Shown here: positions 1 to 5,713 of the stretch, piece by piece
Layout: the number at the start of each line of letters is the position of its first letter
Position numbering within the stretch: position 1 is the first letter of the stretch
Origin: an uncultured Bacillota bacterium
Lineage (GTDB): Bacteria > Bacillota > UBA994 > UBA5500
Length of the DNA: 9,025 bases
Direction: 5' to 3'
NCBI GenBank assembly: GCA_937874815.1
Contig: CALNBW010000249.1
Span: 1-9,025, forward strand
The notes under the pieces: generated by a model
Told to the model about the DNA's origin: nothing
Database searches by the model: none
Seen by the model: the letters and a program-made list of their open reading frames with translations, nothing else
Position numbers and translations under genes: made by a program

Positions 1-1
1 T

Positions 2-190
2 AAGGTCACGACTATAAACCAGTCGGTGACTGCGGAAAAAGCAGAAGAATTTAGCCGGGCAGTAAACGCAGTCAAGAACCTGCGCTCCTGGCTAGAGAAG
101 GTGGAAATTCTGCAGACAGAGTCGATGCATTTATACTTTGCCGGCATTATCCACACCGGCGATAGATTGACACTAAGGCAGGTGATTTAG
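2..190 (+). CDS. C-terminus of phage tail protein (YmfQ/gpI-like), partial at left edge
   Basis: An open frame runs in from the left edge and ends at TAG 188-190, giving 62 residues. The visible part has an amphipathic helix rich in Ala, Lys and Glu, then a beta-like tail containing LYFAGIIHTGDRLTLRQ just before the stop. In Mu/P2-like and clostridial phages the gene directly before a DUF3751 tail-collar fibre gene is normally the YmfQ (DUF2313) or tail protein I baseplate protein, and this C-terminus is compatible with that family. The assignment rests mainly on gene order and is inferred; no diagnostic motif is visible. The next gene starts immediately after this stop codon (TAG then ATG), so the two are probably translationally linked and transcribed together as late genes. 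Confidence 0.6.
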   Translation, partial: KVTTINQSVTAEKAEEFSRAVNAVKNLRSWLEKVEILQTESMHLYFAGIIHTGDRLTLRQVI

Positions 191-1795
191 ATGGCTTTTG
201 GTGGGCTAATCTTAACGAACAAGGGTAGGAACCTACAGGTTAAGGCGCAGCTGGGCACGCAGCTGACATTTACACGCATGGCTGTTGGAGATGGGGAGCT
301 GGGTGGCAGTTCAATCCTAGAACTGAATGCGCTTAAGCATGAAATAAAGTCCTTGCCCCTTAGTAAGTATCGTCGCATGGCCGATGGCAAAGCGCTGGTA
401 GGTGCGGTGCTCTCAAACCAAGATCTTGTTGCTGGATTCTACTTCCGGGAAATCGGCATCCTCGCCGAGGATCCAGACGAGGGGGAGGTGCTCTACTGCT
501 ACGGTAATGCAGGCGCAACAGCTGAGTACATCCCGGCCGGTGGCGGGGCCGACATCCTTGAGAAGTCGATCGATGTTATTACCATAGTAGGGAACGCAGA
601 GAATGTGAGCGCAACTATTGAACAGTCGCTGGTGTATGCTTCAGCTGCCGATCTCGAGCTACATGTGAACGCAGAAGCGCCACATAGTGGACACGCCACC
701 CTTGATGCAGAAGGCAAGGTACCCGTTGACCAACTGCCGGCCATGGATTATGTACCAATATCGGACGTAGGTGCGCCTGGAGGGGTAGCTAAACAGGACG
801 AGTTTGAGTCGCATAAGGCAGAAACTGCGACACAAGTACACTTAGCTAAGAACATTGGGTTAGAGGATGCTGGCAACCACTTTGCGGCAACGGATATTGA
901 AGGGGCATTGTCAGAGCTTTTTCAGTCTGTCAGTAATGGTAAAGGGCTATTGGAAACCGCCATTCCTGACAAGGAGGGTACGGTTTCCAAGCAGGGTGAT
1001 ATAGCTGCATTTGTGGAATTAGATACAGGAATTAGGAGCATACCGCAAAAGCCGCCACAGGGGGAACAGACGTTTCTTTCCTCTGGAACCTTTATTCCTC
1101 CTGCCGGTGTTGAGTTTATCGATGTGTTTATGGTAGGTGGCGGTGGCGGAGGTGGATACGCTAGCCCTAATAGTATTTCCGCAGGCGGCGGTGGCGGTGG
1201 CTATGTGCGGACAATAGCCGGGCTACCAGTGATCCCGGGTAAAGCGTATGCAGTAGCGGTGGGTGCGGGTGGAAATGGTTACATGTATAATACCTCCTAC
1301 CCATCTGATGGCGGGGAATCTTCTATACAAAGCGAATTAGGTATACATACCGCAAGCGGTGGAAAGATGGGTTCTGGTAACTGGAGCGCAGGTGATGGCG
1401 GTAGCGGTGGAGGCATGGGCAATAATAATACTGGAGGTTCCTACGGCGGAGCAGGCGGTTCTGATGGCGCAAATGGCACTATACCACCGGGTAGTAGTAC
1501 AACCGCATATAATGTAGGACGCGGACAGTTAATATCTACTAAGGCGTGGGGCCAATCCAGCGGTACATTATATGGCGGTGGTGGTGGCGGTGGTGGTAGA
1601 AACGTTTATGAATATGGAGGAACTGGGGGGTCTGGGGGTGCAGGAGGTGGCGGGAAAGGTGGCGATACTGAGGTAAACCCGAACGCACTGCCGGGGACAA
1701 ATGGAACAGGTGGTGGCGGTGGTGGTATGGGGGCTTACGCTAATGGTAGTGGTAGGGGCGGCAGCGGCATTGTCATAGTTCGCTGGGGATATTAG
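191..1795 (+). CDS. Phage tail-collar fibre protein with C-terminal glycine-rich domain
   Basis: This 534-aa protein should sit at the baseplate and contact the host surface. Residues 1-150 match the phage tail-collar fibre N-terminal family (DUF3751): the start MAFGGLILTNKGRN, then MAVGDGELGG and FYFREIGILAEDP, are characteristic of the baseplate-anchoring part. Residues 165-290 are a linker of collagen-free spacer type, with repeated short helices and the phrase GKVPVDQLPAMDYV often found in fibre shafts. From residue 297 (SSGTFIPPAGVEFIDVFMVG) to the end (GGSGIVIVRWGY) it is a classic Gly-rich tip domain with many GGGGG runs, the kind proposed to form polyglycine-II-like receptor-binding tips. 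The ATG directly follows the previous stop, with AGGCAGGTG about 6 nt upstream. GGT/GGC repeats make the 3' third low-complexity DNA. The small downstream gene probably helps its assembly. Family assignment is confident; receptor is unknown. Confidence 0.93.
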   Translation: MAFGGLILTNKGRNLQVKAQLGTQLTFTRMAVGDGELGGSSILELNALKHEIKSLPLSKYRRMADGKALVGAVLSNQDLVAGFYFREIGILAEDPDEGEVLYCYGNAGATAEYIPAGGGADILEKSIDVITIVGNAENVSATIEQSLVYASAADLELHVNAEAPHSGHATLDAEGKVPVDQLPAMDYVPISDVGAPGGVAKQDEFESHKAETATQVHLAKNIGLEDAGNHFAATDIEGALSELFQSVSNGKGLLETAIPDKEGTVSKQGDIAAFVELDTGIRSIPQKPPQGEQTFLSSGTFIPPAGVEFIDVFMVGGGGGGGYASPNSISAGGGGGGYVRTIAGLPVIPGKAYAVAVGAGGNGYMYNTSYPSDGGESSIQSELGIHTASGGKMGSGNWSAGDGGSGGGMGNNNTGGSYGGAGGSDGANGTIPPGSSTTAYNVGRGQLISTKAWGQSSGTLYGGGGGGGGRNVYEYGGTGGSGGAGGGGKGGDTEVNPNALPGTNGTGGGGGGMGAYANGSGRGGSGIVIVRWGY

Positions 1796-1808
1796 GGAGG
1801 GATATATT

Positions 1809-2114
1809 GTGTTAAATAGATTGCCTTTTTATAGCAGCAGATACGCGCTTATTAAAGACGGTGTAGTGACCAACGTCATAATGGCTGACAGCTACCCTAC
1901 AGCTGGGATGATTGGCGAAGCACATGGCGCGGATGAAGTCGTAGAAGTTTCTCAATTTGCGGTAAGTATTGGCGACCAGTACATTGATGGCGTTTTCTAT
2001 CACGAGGGTAACGAGGTTGAGCGACAATTAACGCTCGAAGAAGAAAACGAGCGTTTGAAGCAATTACTTGCTGACTTAACGGAAGTAGTATTGCTAGGAG
2101 GTATGCCACAATGA
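1809..2114 (+). CDS. Small phage tail-fibre-associated protein (possible fibre assembly or tip protein)
   Basis: This 101-aa protein starts with GTG at 1809, chosen because AGGGAGGG (1796-1801 region) lies at proper distance and no ATG fits. The N-terminal strand RYALIKDGVVTNVIMAD and the later GDQYIDGVFY match the general pattern of short proteins found just after tail-fibre genes in Bacillota phages (YALIKDGVVxNVI ... GDxYxxGxF), where some act as fibre chaperones or tip proteins. The last 35 residues form a charged heptad-like helix (LTLEEENERLKQLLADL), a likely short coiled coil that could trimerise with the fibre. It lies 13 bp after the fibre gene and its stop overlaps the next start (ATGA), indicating translational coupling. 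Function is inferred from position and sequence style only. Confidence 0.75.
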   Translation: MLNRLPFYSSRYALIKDGVVTNVIMADSYPTAGMIGEAHGADEVVEVSQFAVSIGDQYIDGVFYHEGNEVERQLTLEEENERLKQLLADLTEVVLLGGMPQ

Positions 2115-2215
2115 GCGTACAAGCAAGGCTTTATAAGTTTTTGATTGAGATGGGGCGCATCACACTAAAGGAAGTGCCCGAGCCATATAAGACAGAACTA
2201 AGCAACGACGCATAA
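2111..2215 (+). CDS. Short XkdX/CD1375-family-like phage protein
   Basis: A 34-aa gene starting at ATG 2111, overlapping the previous stop by ATGA, with an excellent AGGAGGT at 2095-2101. The sequence MSVQARLYKFLIEMGRITLKEVPEPYK closely follows the consensus of very short tail-region proteins in Bacillota phages (XkdX and CD1375 families: a short helix, then 'G+IT(L)(E/K)(D/E)VPE'). These sit between the tail fibre and lysis genes, and their role is not established. Its length is normal for the family. It appears to be the last gene of the tail operon, because a separate promoter begins just after it. Confidence 0.8.
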   Translation: MSVQARLYKFLIEMGRITLKEVPEPYKTELSNDA

Positions 2216-2221
2216 GACCGT

Positions 2222-2251
2222 TTAGCAGAGTATCTATCGCGGTGGTATAAT
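2222..2251 (+). promoter_or_regulatory. Extended -10 sigma70/sigmaA promoter for the 52-aa gene
   Basis: A perfect TATAAT lies at 2246-2251, with a TG at 2243-2244 forming an extended -10 (TGGTATAAT). A 4-of-6 -35 (TTAGCA, 2222-2227) sits 18 bp upstream. It lies in the gap right after the tail genes and about 23 bp before the start codon of the 52-aa gene, whose Shine-Dalgarno is AAAGGAGG (2258-2265). It looks like a housekeeping promoter active in the lysogen rather than a late phage promoter; that is inference. Confidence 0.72.
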
Positions 2252-2273
2252 TTAATAAAGGAGGCGAAATTGT

Positions 2274-2432
2274 ATGTATAAAGAAATCATTGAGGGGTTG
2301 CAAGAGCTGGGTGCGTTGATTCAACGGGGAGTGTCGATTTCGGACAGTGAGCCACTCACAGAAAAATACGCGAACCTATGCCAAGAAGCTGCCGAAGCTC
2401 TGGCTCAGTTAAGCAAAGGGCCCCTCCAATAA
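2274..2432 (+). CDS. Small acidic helical protein, unknown function (moron-like cassette)
   Basis: A 52-aa gene starting at ATG 2274, preceded by the strong AAAGGAGGCG at 2258-2267, with its own promoter at 2222-2251. The protein (MYKEIIEGLQELGALIQRG ... EKYANLCQEAAEALAQL) is predicted as two amphipathic helices separated by a Ser/Asp turn, with one cysteine (C36). It has no signal peptide or membrane segment. I do not recognise a family. The promoter, single gene and hairpin structures fit the definition of a moron, an independently transcribed gene inserted between phage operons. Small helical proteins of this type can be anti-repressors, exclusion factors or anti-defence proteins, but nothing in the sequence picks one. 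The coding end overlaps the left arm of an 11-bp hairpin, and the stop codon lies in its loop. Confidence 0.7.
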   Translation: MYKEIIEGLQELGALIQRGVSISDSEPLTEKYANLCQEAAEALAQLSKGPLQ

Positions 2433-2457
2433 AAAGGAGCCCCGGAAGGGGCCCTTT
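2415..2457 (+). terminator. GC-rich hairpin(s) ending the 52-aa gene
   Basis: AAAGGGCCCCT (2415-2425) is perfectly complementary to AGGGGCCCTTT (2447-2457), an 11-bp stem around a 21-nt loop that holds the stop codon. A competing fold uses GCCCC (2439-2443), loop GGAA, GGGGC (2448-2452), extended through one mismatch by AAGG/CTTT pairs, which resembles a decayed A-rich/T-rich terminator. Only TTT follows, so termination may be weak; a stronger terminator lies 45 bp downstream. Confidence 0.6.
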
Positions 2458-2501
2458 GACATATTTACTGAACATAAGACCCATTAAGCGATATACGCGA
2501 G

Positions 2502-2522
2502 CGACCCTGAGGGTCGTTTTTT
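2502..2522 (+). terminator. Intrinsic terminator before the lysis genes
   Basis: CGACCC (2502-2507), loop TGA, GGGTCG (2511-2516), followed by TTTTTT (2517-2522). This is a compact, textbook rho-independent terminator. It closes the 52-aa gene cassette and would also stop transcripts from the tail operon unless late antitermination operates. Confidence 0.82.
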
Positions 2523-2565
2523 AGTCCCGCCGGTTGCCGAGGCCGGCTACTGGGAGGTGGGAGCA

Positions 2566-3138
2566 ATGGACGATATGAATTGGCTGCGCAGTGTGTGGGA
2601 GCACGCGCAAAATTGGGCAATGTGGGCATGGAGTGCTGTAGTAGGTTACTTGATGTGGCTGGTTGGAGGGCCGTCAGTTGCCCTAAGCGCGCTGTTTACG
2701 GTGATGGGCATAGACTTTGCCTGCAAACTTGTGGCCGAATCAGTAAAAGCTGGGGGGTTCTTTCGCGCTATCAGACTAGGTACAGTGCGGAGCAAAAAAG
2801 CCTTTACAGGTACTGCGCTTAAATTCTTTGGGTATTTTGCGCTTGCGGCTGCTGCGCACCAATTGCGGCGAGTGACACCATTCCCGCAGCTGAGCGAGGT
2901 ATTGTCATCCGCTGTCTACATGTTCCTAGTAATCGTCGAGCTGATCAGCATAACCGAAAATCTAGACGAAGCCGGGCTCTCCAGCTTGCGGCCGTTACAG
3001 CGACGCCTGGTCAGAGAGCGGGAAAAACTCGAACGCGGCGATGAGGCACCAGTCCAGCCGACTTGGGCTTATGAGAGTGCTGCAGGTTTGGAGCGAGTTC
3101 CGAAAGACGGTGAGCCAGGCAAATGGGAAGAACCATGA
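2566..3138 (+). CDS. Phage holin (toxin secretion/phage lysis holin family, Phage_holin_4-like)
   Basis: This protein of 190 aa should form membrane lesions that release the endolysin to the cell wall. I choose ATG 2566 because GGGAGGTGG at 2552-2560 gives ideal spacing; the GTG inside that Shine-Dalgarno is unlikely. Hydrophobic segments lie near residues 19-34, 36-55, 83-100 and 112-129. The order of a small GID(F) turn in the second segment (VMGIDFACKL), a charged loop with SKKAFTGTALKF, and the helix VYMFLVIVELISITENLDEAG matches the Phage_holin_4_1 pattern (SxxxxxGxxxK ... E..SI.ENL...G). The C-terminal 50 residues are charged and cytosolic, longer than in most relatives. A 5-bp hairpin (GCCGG 2529-2533/CCGGC 2543-2547) lies just upstream of the ribosome site and might modulate translation. 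The amidase follows 14 bp downstream. Confidence 0.85.
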   Translation: MDDMNWLRSVWEHAQNWAMWAWSAVVGYLMWLVGGPSVALSALFTVMGIDFACKLVAESVKAGGFFRAIRLGTVRSKKAFTGTALKFFGYFALAAAAHQLRRVTPFPQLSEVLSSAVYMFLVIVELISITENLDEAGLSSLRPLQRRLVREREKLERGDEAPVQPTWAYESAAGLERVPKDGEPGKWEEP

Positions 3139-3152
3139 GGGAGGTGAATTAG

Positions 3153-3944
3153 ATGCGAATAATGAAGGACCCCGGGCATGGTGGCAGCGATCCGGGTGCA
3201 ATGGCCAATGGTCTAGTAGAAAAAGACCTTAACCTACAGCTAGCGCAGCTGGCAGCTAAGGCCTTGGCCAAGCTGTCAGAGGGCTATGTCGATAAGCAAG
3301 GCCAGTCAGTGGAGATCAGGCTGACTCGTGATAAAGACGAGACACTGTCACAGTCCGAGCGGCTGCGGCGCATTGCCGCTTTCAACCCAGATATCTGCGT
3401 ATCTGTCCATTTCAACTCTGCTACTAACGCGCAGGCAACCGGTACCGAAGTGTTCCATGCAGCCAAAGACTCACGTGATGACCAGCTGGCCGATCTGCTG
3501 ATCAAGCACCTAGCTAAAACAGGTATGCCGAGCCGAGGTACCAAGACGAGATCTACCAGCGCTGGTGAGGATTACTACTACATCATCCGCGAGGTCATGG
3601 ATCACGACACCATTTCAGTGTTGCTCGAGGGCGCATTCCTGACTAACTCAGACGATGCAAAAAGAATCAAAGACGGTTGGATCAGCCAAGCAGCCGAGGC
3701 AGTTGCCCAGGCTGTTTTTGATTGCATTAAGCCGCAGCTGAAGAAGGGCAAGCCGGTAGTAGCCAAGCAACCGATCATGATCGAGGCTATCCCGACATTA
3801 ACCCACTTTGAGGACAAAAGTTATGAGTCCTACATCATCAAAGGGGTAACTCATACCCCAGTACGCGGCATCTCAGAGAGCAACGGGCTACTAGTGGGCT
3901 ACGATGCCGACAGTAAGGAAACCACGCTCAAAAGAAGGAGGTGA
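3153..3944 (+). CDS. Endolysin: N-acetylmuramoyl-L-alanine amidase (Amidase_3) with stalk-like C-terminus
   Basis: This 263-aa enzyme should cut the amide bond between N-acetylmuramic acid and L-alanine in peptidoglycan to lyse the host. Residues 1-180 are an Amidase_3 (CwlB/LytC type) zinc domain. Visible ligands are H9 in DPGHGGSDPGA, E23 in LVEKDLN and H86 in VSVHFNS; the catalytic glutamate is E159 in LLEGAFLTN. No signal peptide is present, so export should depend on the holin. After a Lys/Pro-rich linker (about 195-212), residues 213-260 contain YIIKGVTHTPVRGISESNGLLVGYD, which resembles the copper amine oxidase N-terminal/stalk domain (the 'GvtyvPvRalae' motif) common in clostridial wall proteins. 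Its role as a wall anchor is inferred. The start ATG 3153 has GAGGGAGGTGA upstream. The gene ends overlapping the ribosome site of the next gene. Confidence 0.93.
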   Translation: MRIMKDPGHGGSDPGAMANGLVEKDLNLQLAQLAAKALAKLSEGYVDKQGQSVEIRLTRDKDETLSQSERLRRIAAFNPDICVSVHFNSATNAQATGTEVFHAAKDSRDDQLADLLIKHLAKTGMPSRGTKTRSTSAGEDYYYIIREVMDHDTISVLLEGAFLTNSDDAKRIKDGWISQAAEAVAQAVFDCIKPQLKKGKPVVAKQPIMIEAIPTLTHFEDKSYESYIIKGVTHTPVRGISESNGLLVGYDADSKETTLKRRR

Positions 3945-3949
3945 TATTG

Positions 3950-4276
3950 ATGTCTATCACATTAACTGCAATCGCTCCTCTGATCATGCTGGCCGTCTTG
4001 GCCGAGGCCGTGACAGAGCAGATCAAAGACGTGCTGCCGACCGACTTACTAGGCACCCCCCAGGCTAAGCGCCTGGTTTCCTTGATCGTCGGGCTAGCTC
4101 TCGCCGCCATGCTCCGGGTCAGCTTGTTCGCAGACGCTACCGGCTCTGTCCAGGTAGTGGGTATTCTGCTGGCAGGGCTGCTGTGTAGCCGTGGCGCAAA
4201 CTACGTGCATGACGTATTTGGCATGTTTGCCAAGGTTGGAGATACAATTGGTCAGTCTGTAGATGATGCCGCCTAG
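3950..4276 (+). CDS. Small membrane protein after the endolysin (possible second holin or antiholin)
   Basis: A 108-aa protein; I choose ATG 3950 because AAGGAGGTGAT at 3935-3944 is optimally placed, and the GTG at 3941 is part of that site. Three hydrophobic segments are visible near residues 4-20, 41-60 and 67-82, with a short amphipathic tail (RGANYVHDVFGMFAKVGD). Proteins of this layout are common beside lysis genes in clostridial prophages and are often annotated only as hypothetical membrane or holin-like proteins. Its ribosome site lies inside the end of the amidase gene, so all three lysis genes form one unit closed by the terminator at 4295. It could be a second holin, an antiholin, or a spanin-like helper; the sequence does not decide between these. 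Confidence 0.72.
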   Translation: MSITLTAIAPLIMLAVLAEAVTEQIKDVLPTDLLGTPQAKRLVSLIVGLALAAMLRVSLFADATGSVQVVGILLAGLLCSRGANYVHDVFGMFAKVGDTIGQSVDDAA

Positions 4277-4294
4277 CGCAACTATCCCTATTTC

Positions 4295-4325
4295 AAAGCC
4301 CCCGCAAGGGGGCTTTTTGGTTTTT
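4295..4325 (+). terminator. Strong terminator of the lysis operon
   Basis: AAAGCCCCC (4295-4303), tetraloop GCAA, GGGGGCTTT (4308-4316), with T-rich tail TTGGTTTTT. The 9-bp perfect stem and stable GNRA loop make this a confident intrinsic terminator that separates the late genes from the integrase. Confidence 0.92.
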
Positions 4326-4336
4326 AGAACAAATGT

Positions 4337-4366
4337 TTGACATTGTGCTGCTTTATTCGCAATGAT
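4337..4366 (+). promoter_or_regulatory. Probable integrase promoter
   Basis: A perfect -35 TTGACA (4337-4342) with a 4-of-6 -10, AATGAT (4361-4366), at 18 bp. Transcription would begin near 4373, just before the folded leader at 4379. The longest possible integrase frame would begin at ATG 4362, inside this -10, which argues against that start. Confidence 0.55.
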
Positions 4367-4378
4367 ATGGTATTGTTT

Positions 4379-4481
4379 AAGCAGGCTAGTCTGGCGTCAT
4401 GAACCAGACAAAAACGCACTTCCCGTAGGTGCCGCCTGCTTTTCCTATACTACGGGGCAAAAACACTATTACGGGGGTGTT
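4379..4481 (+). promoter_or_regulatory. Highly structured integrase leader RNA (three-way junction plus SD-masking hairpin)
   Basis: Outer stem AAGCAGGC (4379-4386) pairs perfectly with GCCTGCTT (4434-4441). It encloses hairpin 1, GTCTGG (4389-4394)/CCAGAC (4404-4409), and hairpin 2, GCACTT (4416-4421)/AGGTGC (4427-4432), with only 2, 6 and 1 unpaired nt at the junction. A further hairpin, AACACT (4462-4467)/GGTGTT (4476-4481), would cover the only strong Shine-Dalgarno-like run, GGGGGTG (4473-4479). The loop of hairpin 2 (CCCGT, 4422-4426) is perfectly complementary to ACGGG in the loop of the SD hairpin (4471-4475), and also to a second ACGGG at 4452-4456. The pairings are read directly from the sequence; a regulatory role on integrase expression is inferred. 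It matches no riboswitch class I know. Confidence 0.5.
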
Positions 4482-4514
4482 CATATCATATCTACTCAGT
4501 CCACTGGGGAGCTT

Positions 4515-5486
4515 TTGCTTACCCAAATTTCCTCAACCGTCACATCTCTATCTCCGTCCATTGACCAGGCCCAGCTACATAGCCAACTTACACAAATCCT
4601 ATCCCTCTATGATGTCAGACCGGCCATGTTGCCGGGTGCACATCCAGACACAAGCGATAAGGTTAGGCTATTCTTAGGTGCCAAAAAGCTGGAAGGGTTG
4701 AGCCCACTCTCGCTGAAGTCGTATAGGCTAGAGCTCCGCATCTTTGCCGAGAGAATAACAAAGCCTGTCGAAAACATTACCACAGCAGATATCCGTCTCT
4801 TCCTCAGCGATTTCCCCCACTTAAAATCCAGCTCCATAGCTAAAAAACTATCCGTCCTAAAGAGCTTCTTCGGTTGGTTAACCGGGGAGGAAATCATACA
4901 GCGAGACCCGACGCGTCAGATCAAGGCGCCGAAAAAGGAAAAGCGAGTGCCGAAAGCCCTAAGCATCGAAGGGCTGGAGATGATGCGCGAGGCGTGTCAA
5001 ACGCTTAGGCAACGGGCATTACTTGAGGTGCTATACGCTACTGGCGGGAGGCTATCAGAGATCCAAGCCTTGGACAAGCGTGATATTAATCAACAGACCA
5101 TGAGCGCATGGGTCATTGGCAAGGGTGACATAGAAAGGGAAGTCTATTTTAGTTTCAAGGCTATGTATCACCTAAACAAATATCTTAAATCTCGTGATGA
5201 TTTGGTGCCAGCTCTCTTTGTCACTGAGAGGAGGCCGTATCGAAGGCTTTCTAGGCGCGGCATTCAAAGGGAAATAGGCAAGATATCAGAAGTAGCGTGT
5301 ATGCAGAAACACGTGCATCCGCACGTACTGCGGCATACTTTTGCCACGTTGACACTTAACAATGGAGCAGACCTTGCAGCTGTCCAAGCGTTACTGGGGC
5401 ACTCTGACCCGGGAACTACTCAGATTTATGCACAGGTGAGCGATGACAGGAAGCGCGATCAGTACAAAAAATACTTGGTACAATAA
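4515..5486 (+). CDS. int: Phage integrase, tyrosine recombinase family (start uncertain)
   Basis: This enzyme should catalyse integration and excision at the tRNA-Lys attachment site 1 kb downstream. With the TTG start used here it has 323 aa. The N-terminal SAM-like core-binding domain covers roughly residues 45-125 (LSPLSLKSYRLELRIFAERI, then SVLKSFFGWL). The catalytic domain follows, with all expected residues: R179 (ATGGRLSEI), K203 (IGKGD), H270 and R273 (HPHVLRHTFAT), H296 (LLGHSD) and nucleophile Y305 (TTQIYAQV). Length suits XerC/D-like phage integrases. The start is unclear. The same frame is open from ATG 4362, but that lies in the promoter and lacks a ribosome site. The best Shine-Dalgarno (4473-4479) faces ATC 4485 or ATA 4488, not a normal start. 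TTG 4515 has GGGGAG only 3 nt upstream. Placing the integrase after the lysis genes and next to attR is less common than the attL-side position. Confidence 0.9.
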   Translation: MLTQISSTVTSLSPSIDQAQLHSQLTQILSLYDVRPAMLPGAHPDTSDKVRLFLGAKKLEGLSPLSLKSYRLELRIFAERITKPVENITTADIRLFLSDFPHLKSSSIAKKLSVLKSFFGWLTGEEIIQRDPTRQIKAPKKEKRVPKALSIEGLEMMREACQTLRQRALLEVLYATGGRLSEIQALDKRDINQQTMSAWVIGKGDIEREVYFSFKAMYHLNKYLKSRDDLVPALFVTERRPYRRLSRRGIQREIGKISEVACMQKHVHPHVLRHTFATLTLNNGADLAAVQALLGHSDPGTTQIYAQVSDDRKRDQYKKYLVQ

Positions 5487-5496
5487 GATATCTGAT

Positions 5497-5529
5497 AAGA
5501 CTGGGCAAAAAAATGTCCGGTCTTTTTTT
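5497..5529 (+). terminator. Integrase terminator
   Basis: AAGACTGGGCA (5497-5507), A-rich loop, TGTCCGGTCTT (5514-5524), ending in seven Ts (5523-5529). The 11-bp stem has two G-T pairs. It lies 10 bp after the integrase stop codon, so integrase is a single-gene transcript. Confidence 0.9.
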
Positions 5530-5650
5530 ACCTAAAAATGCTTAAGGACCCCGATAGTACAATGCCTAGGAGCTTTCTAAAACGCCTCTAAACGGCGCAG
5601 AGAAACTTCCAGTACTGCAAGGAACTGGATAATCGATGGGCGGTGATAGC
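5530..5650. other. Non-coding spacer with repeated AGTAC/CCAGTAC words
   Basis: No supported gene lies between the integrase terminator and the next promoter. The stretch through 5680 contains AGTACAAT twice (5556-5563 and 5673-5680), CCAGTAC twice (5609-5615 and 5671-5677), the palindrome CAGTACTG (5610-5617) and a CCAGT/ACTGG inverted pair. These could be protein-binding sites, but no function can be assigned. Confidence 0.35.
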
Positions 5651-5680
5651 TTGACCATTTCCAGTCGAAACCAGTACAAT
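5651..5680 (+). promoter_or_regulatory. Promoter of the zinc-ribbon cargo gene
   Basis: TTGACC (5651-5656, 5 of 6) and TACAAT (5675-5680, 5 of 6) with 18-bp spacing. It sits 33 bp before ATG 5714 and downstream of the integrase terminator, so the next gene is independently transcribed. Confidence 0.78.
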
Positions 5681-5713
5681 TAACTTAGAAAATATCGGGG
5701 GAGGGCGTTTTAT

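Noticed and set aside
2557..2565. GTG start of the holin
   Set aside because: The GTG is part of the GGGAGGTGG ribosome-binding site for ATG 2566.
4429..4677. 82-aa plus-strand frame overlapping the integrase N-terminus
   Set aside because: It starts with GTG in the leader hairpin, has no ribosome site and overlaps the integrase frame, which carries the recognisable domains.
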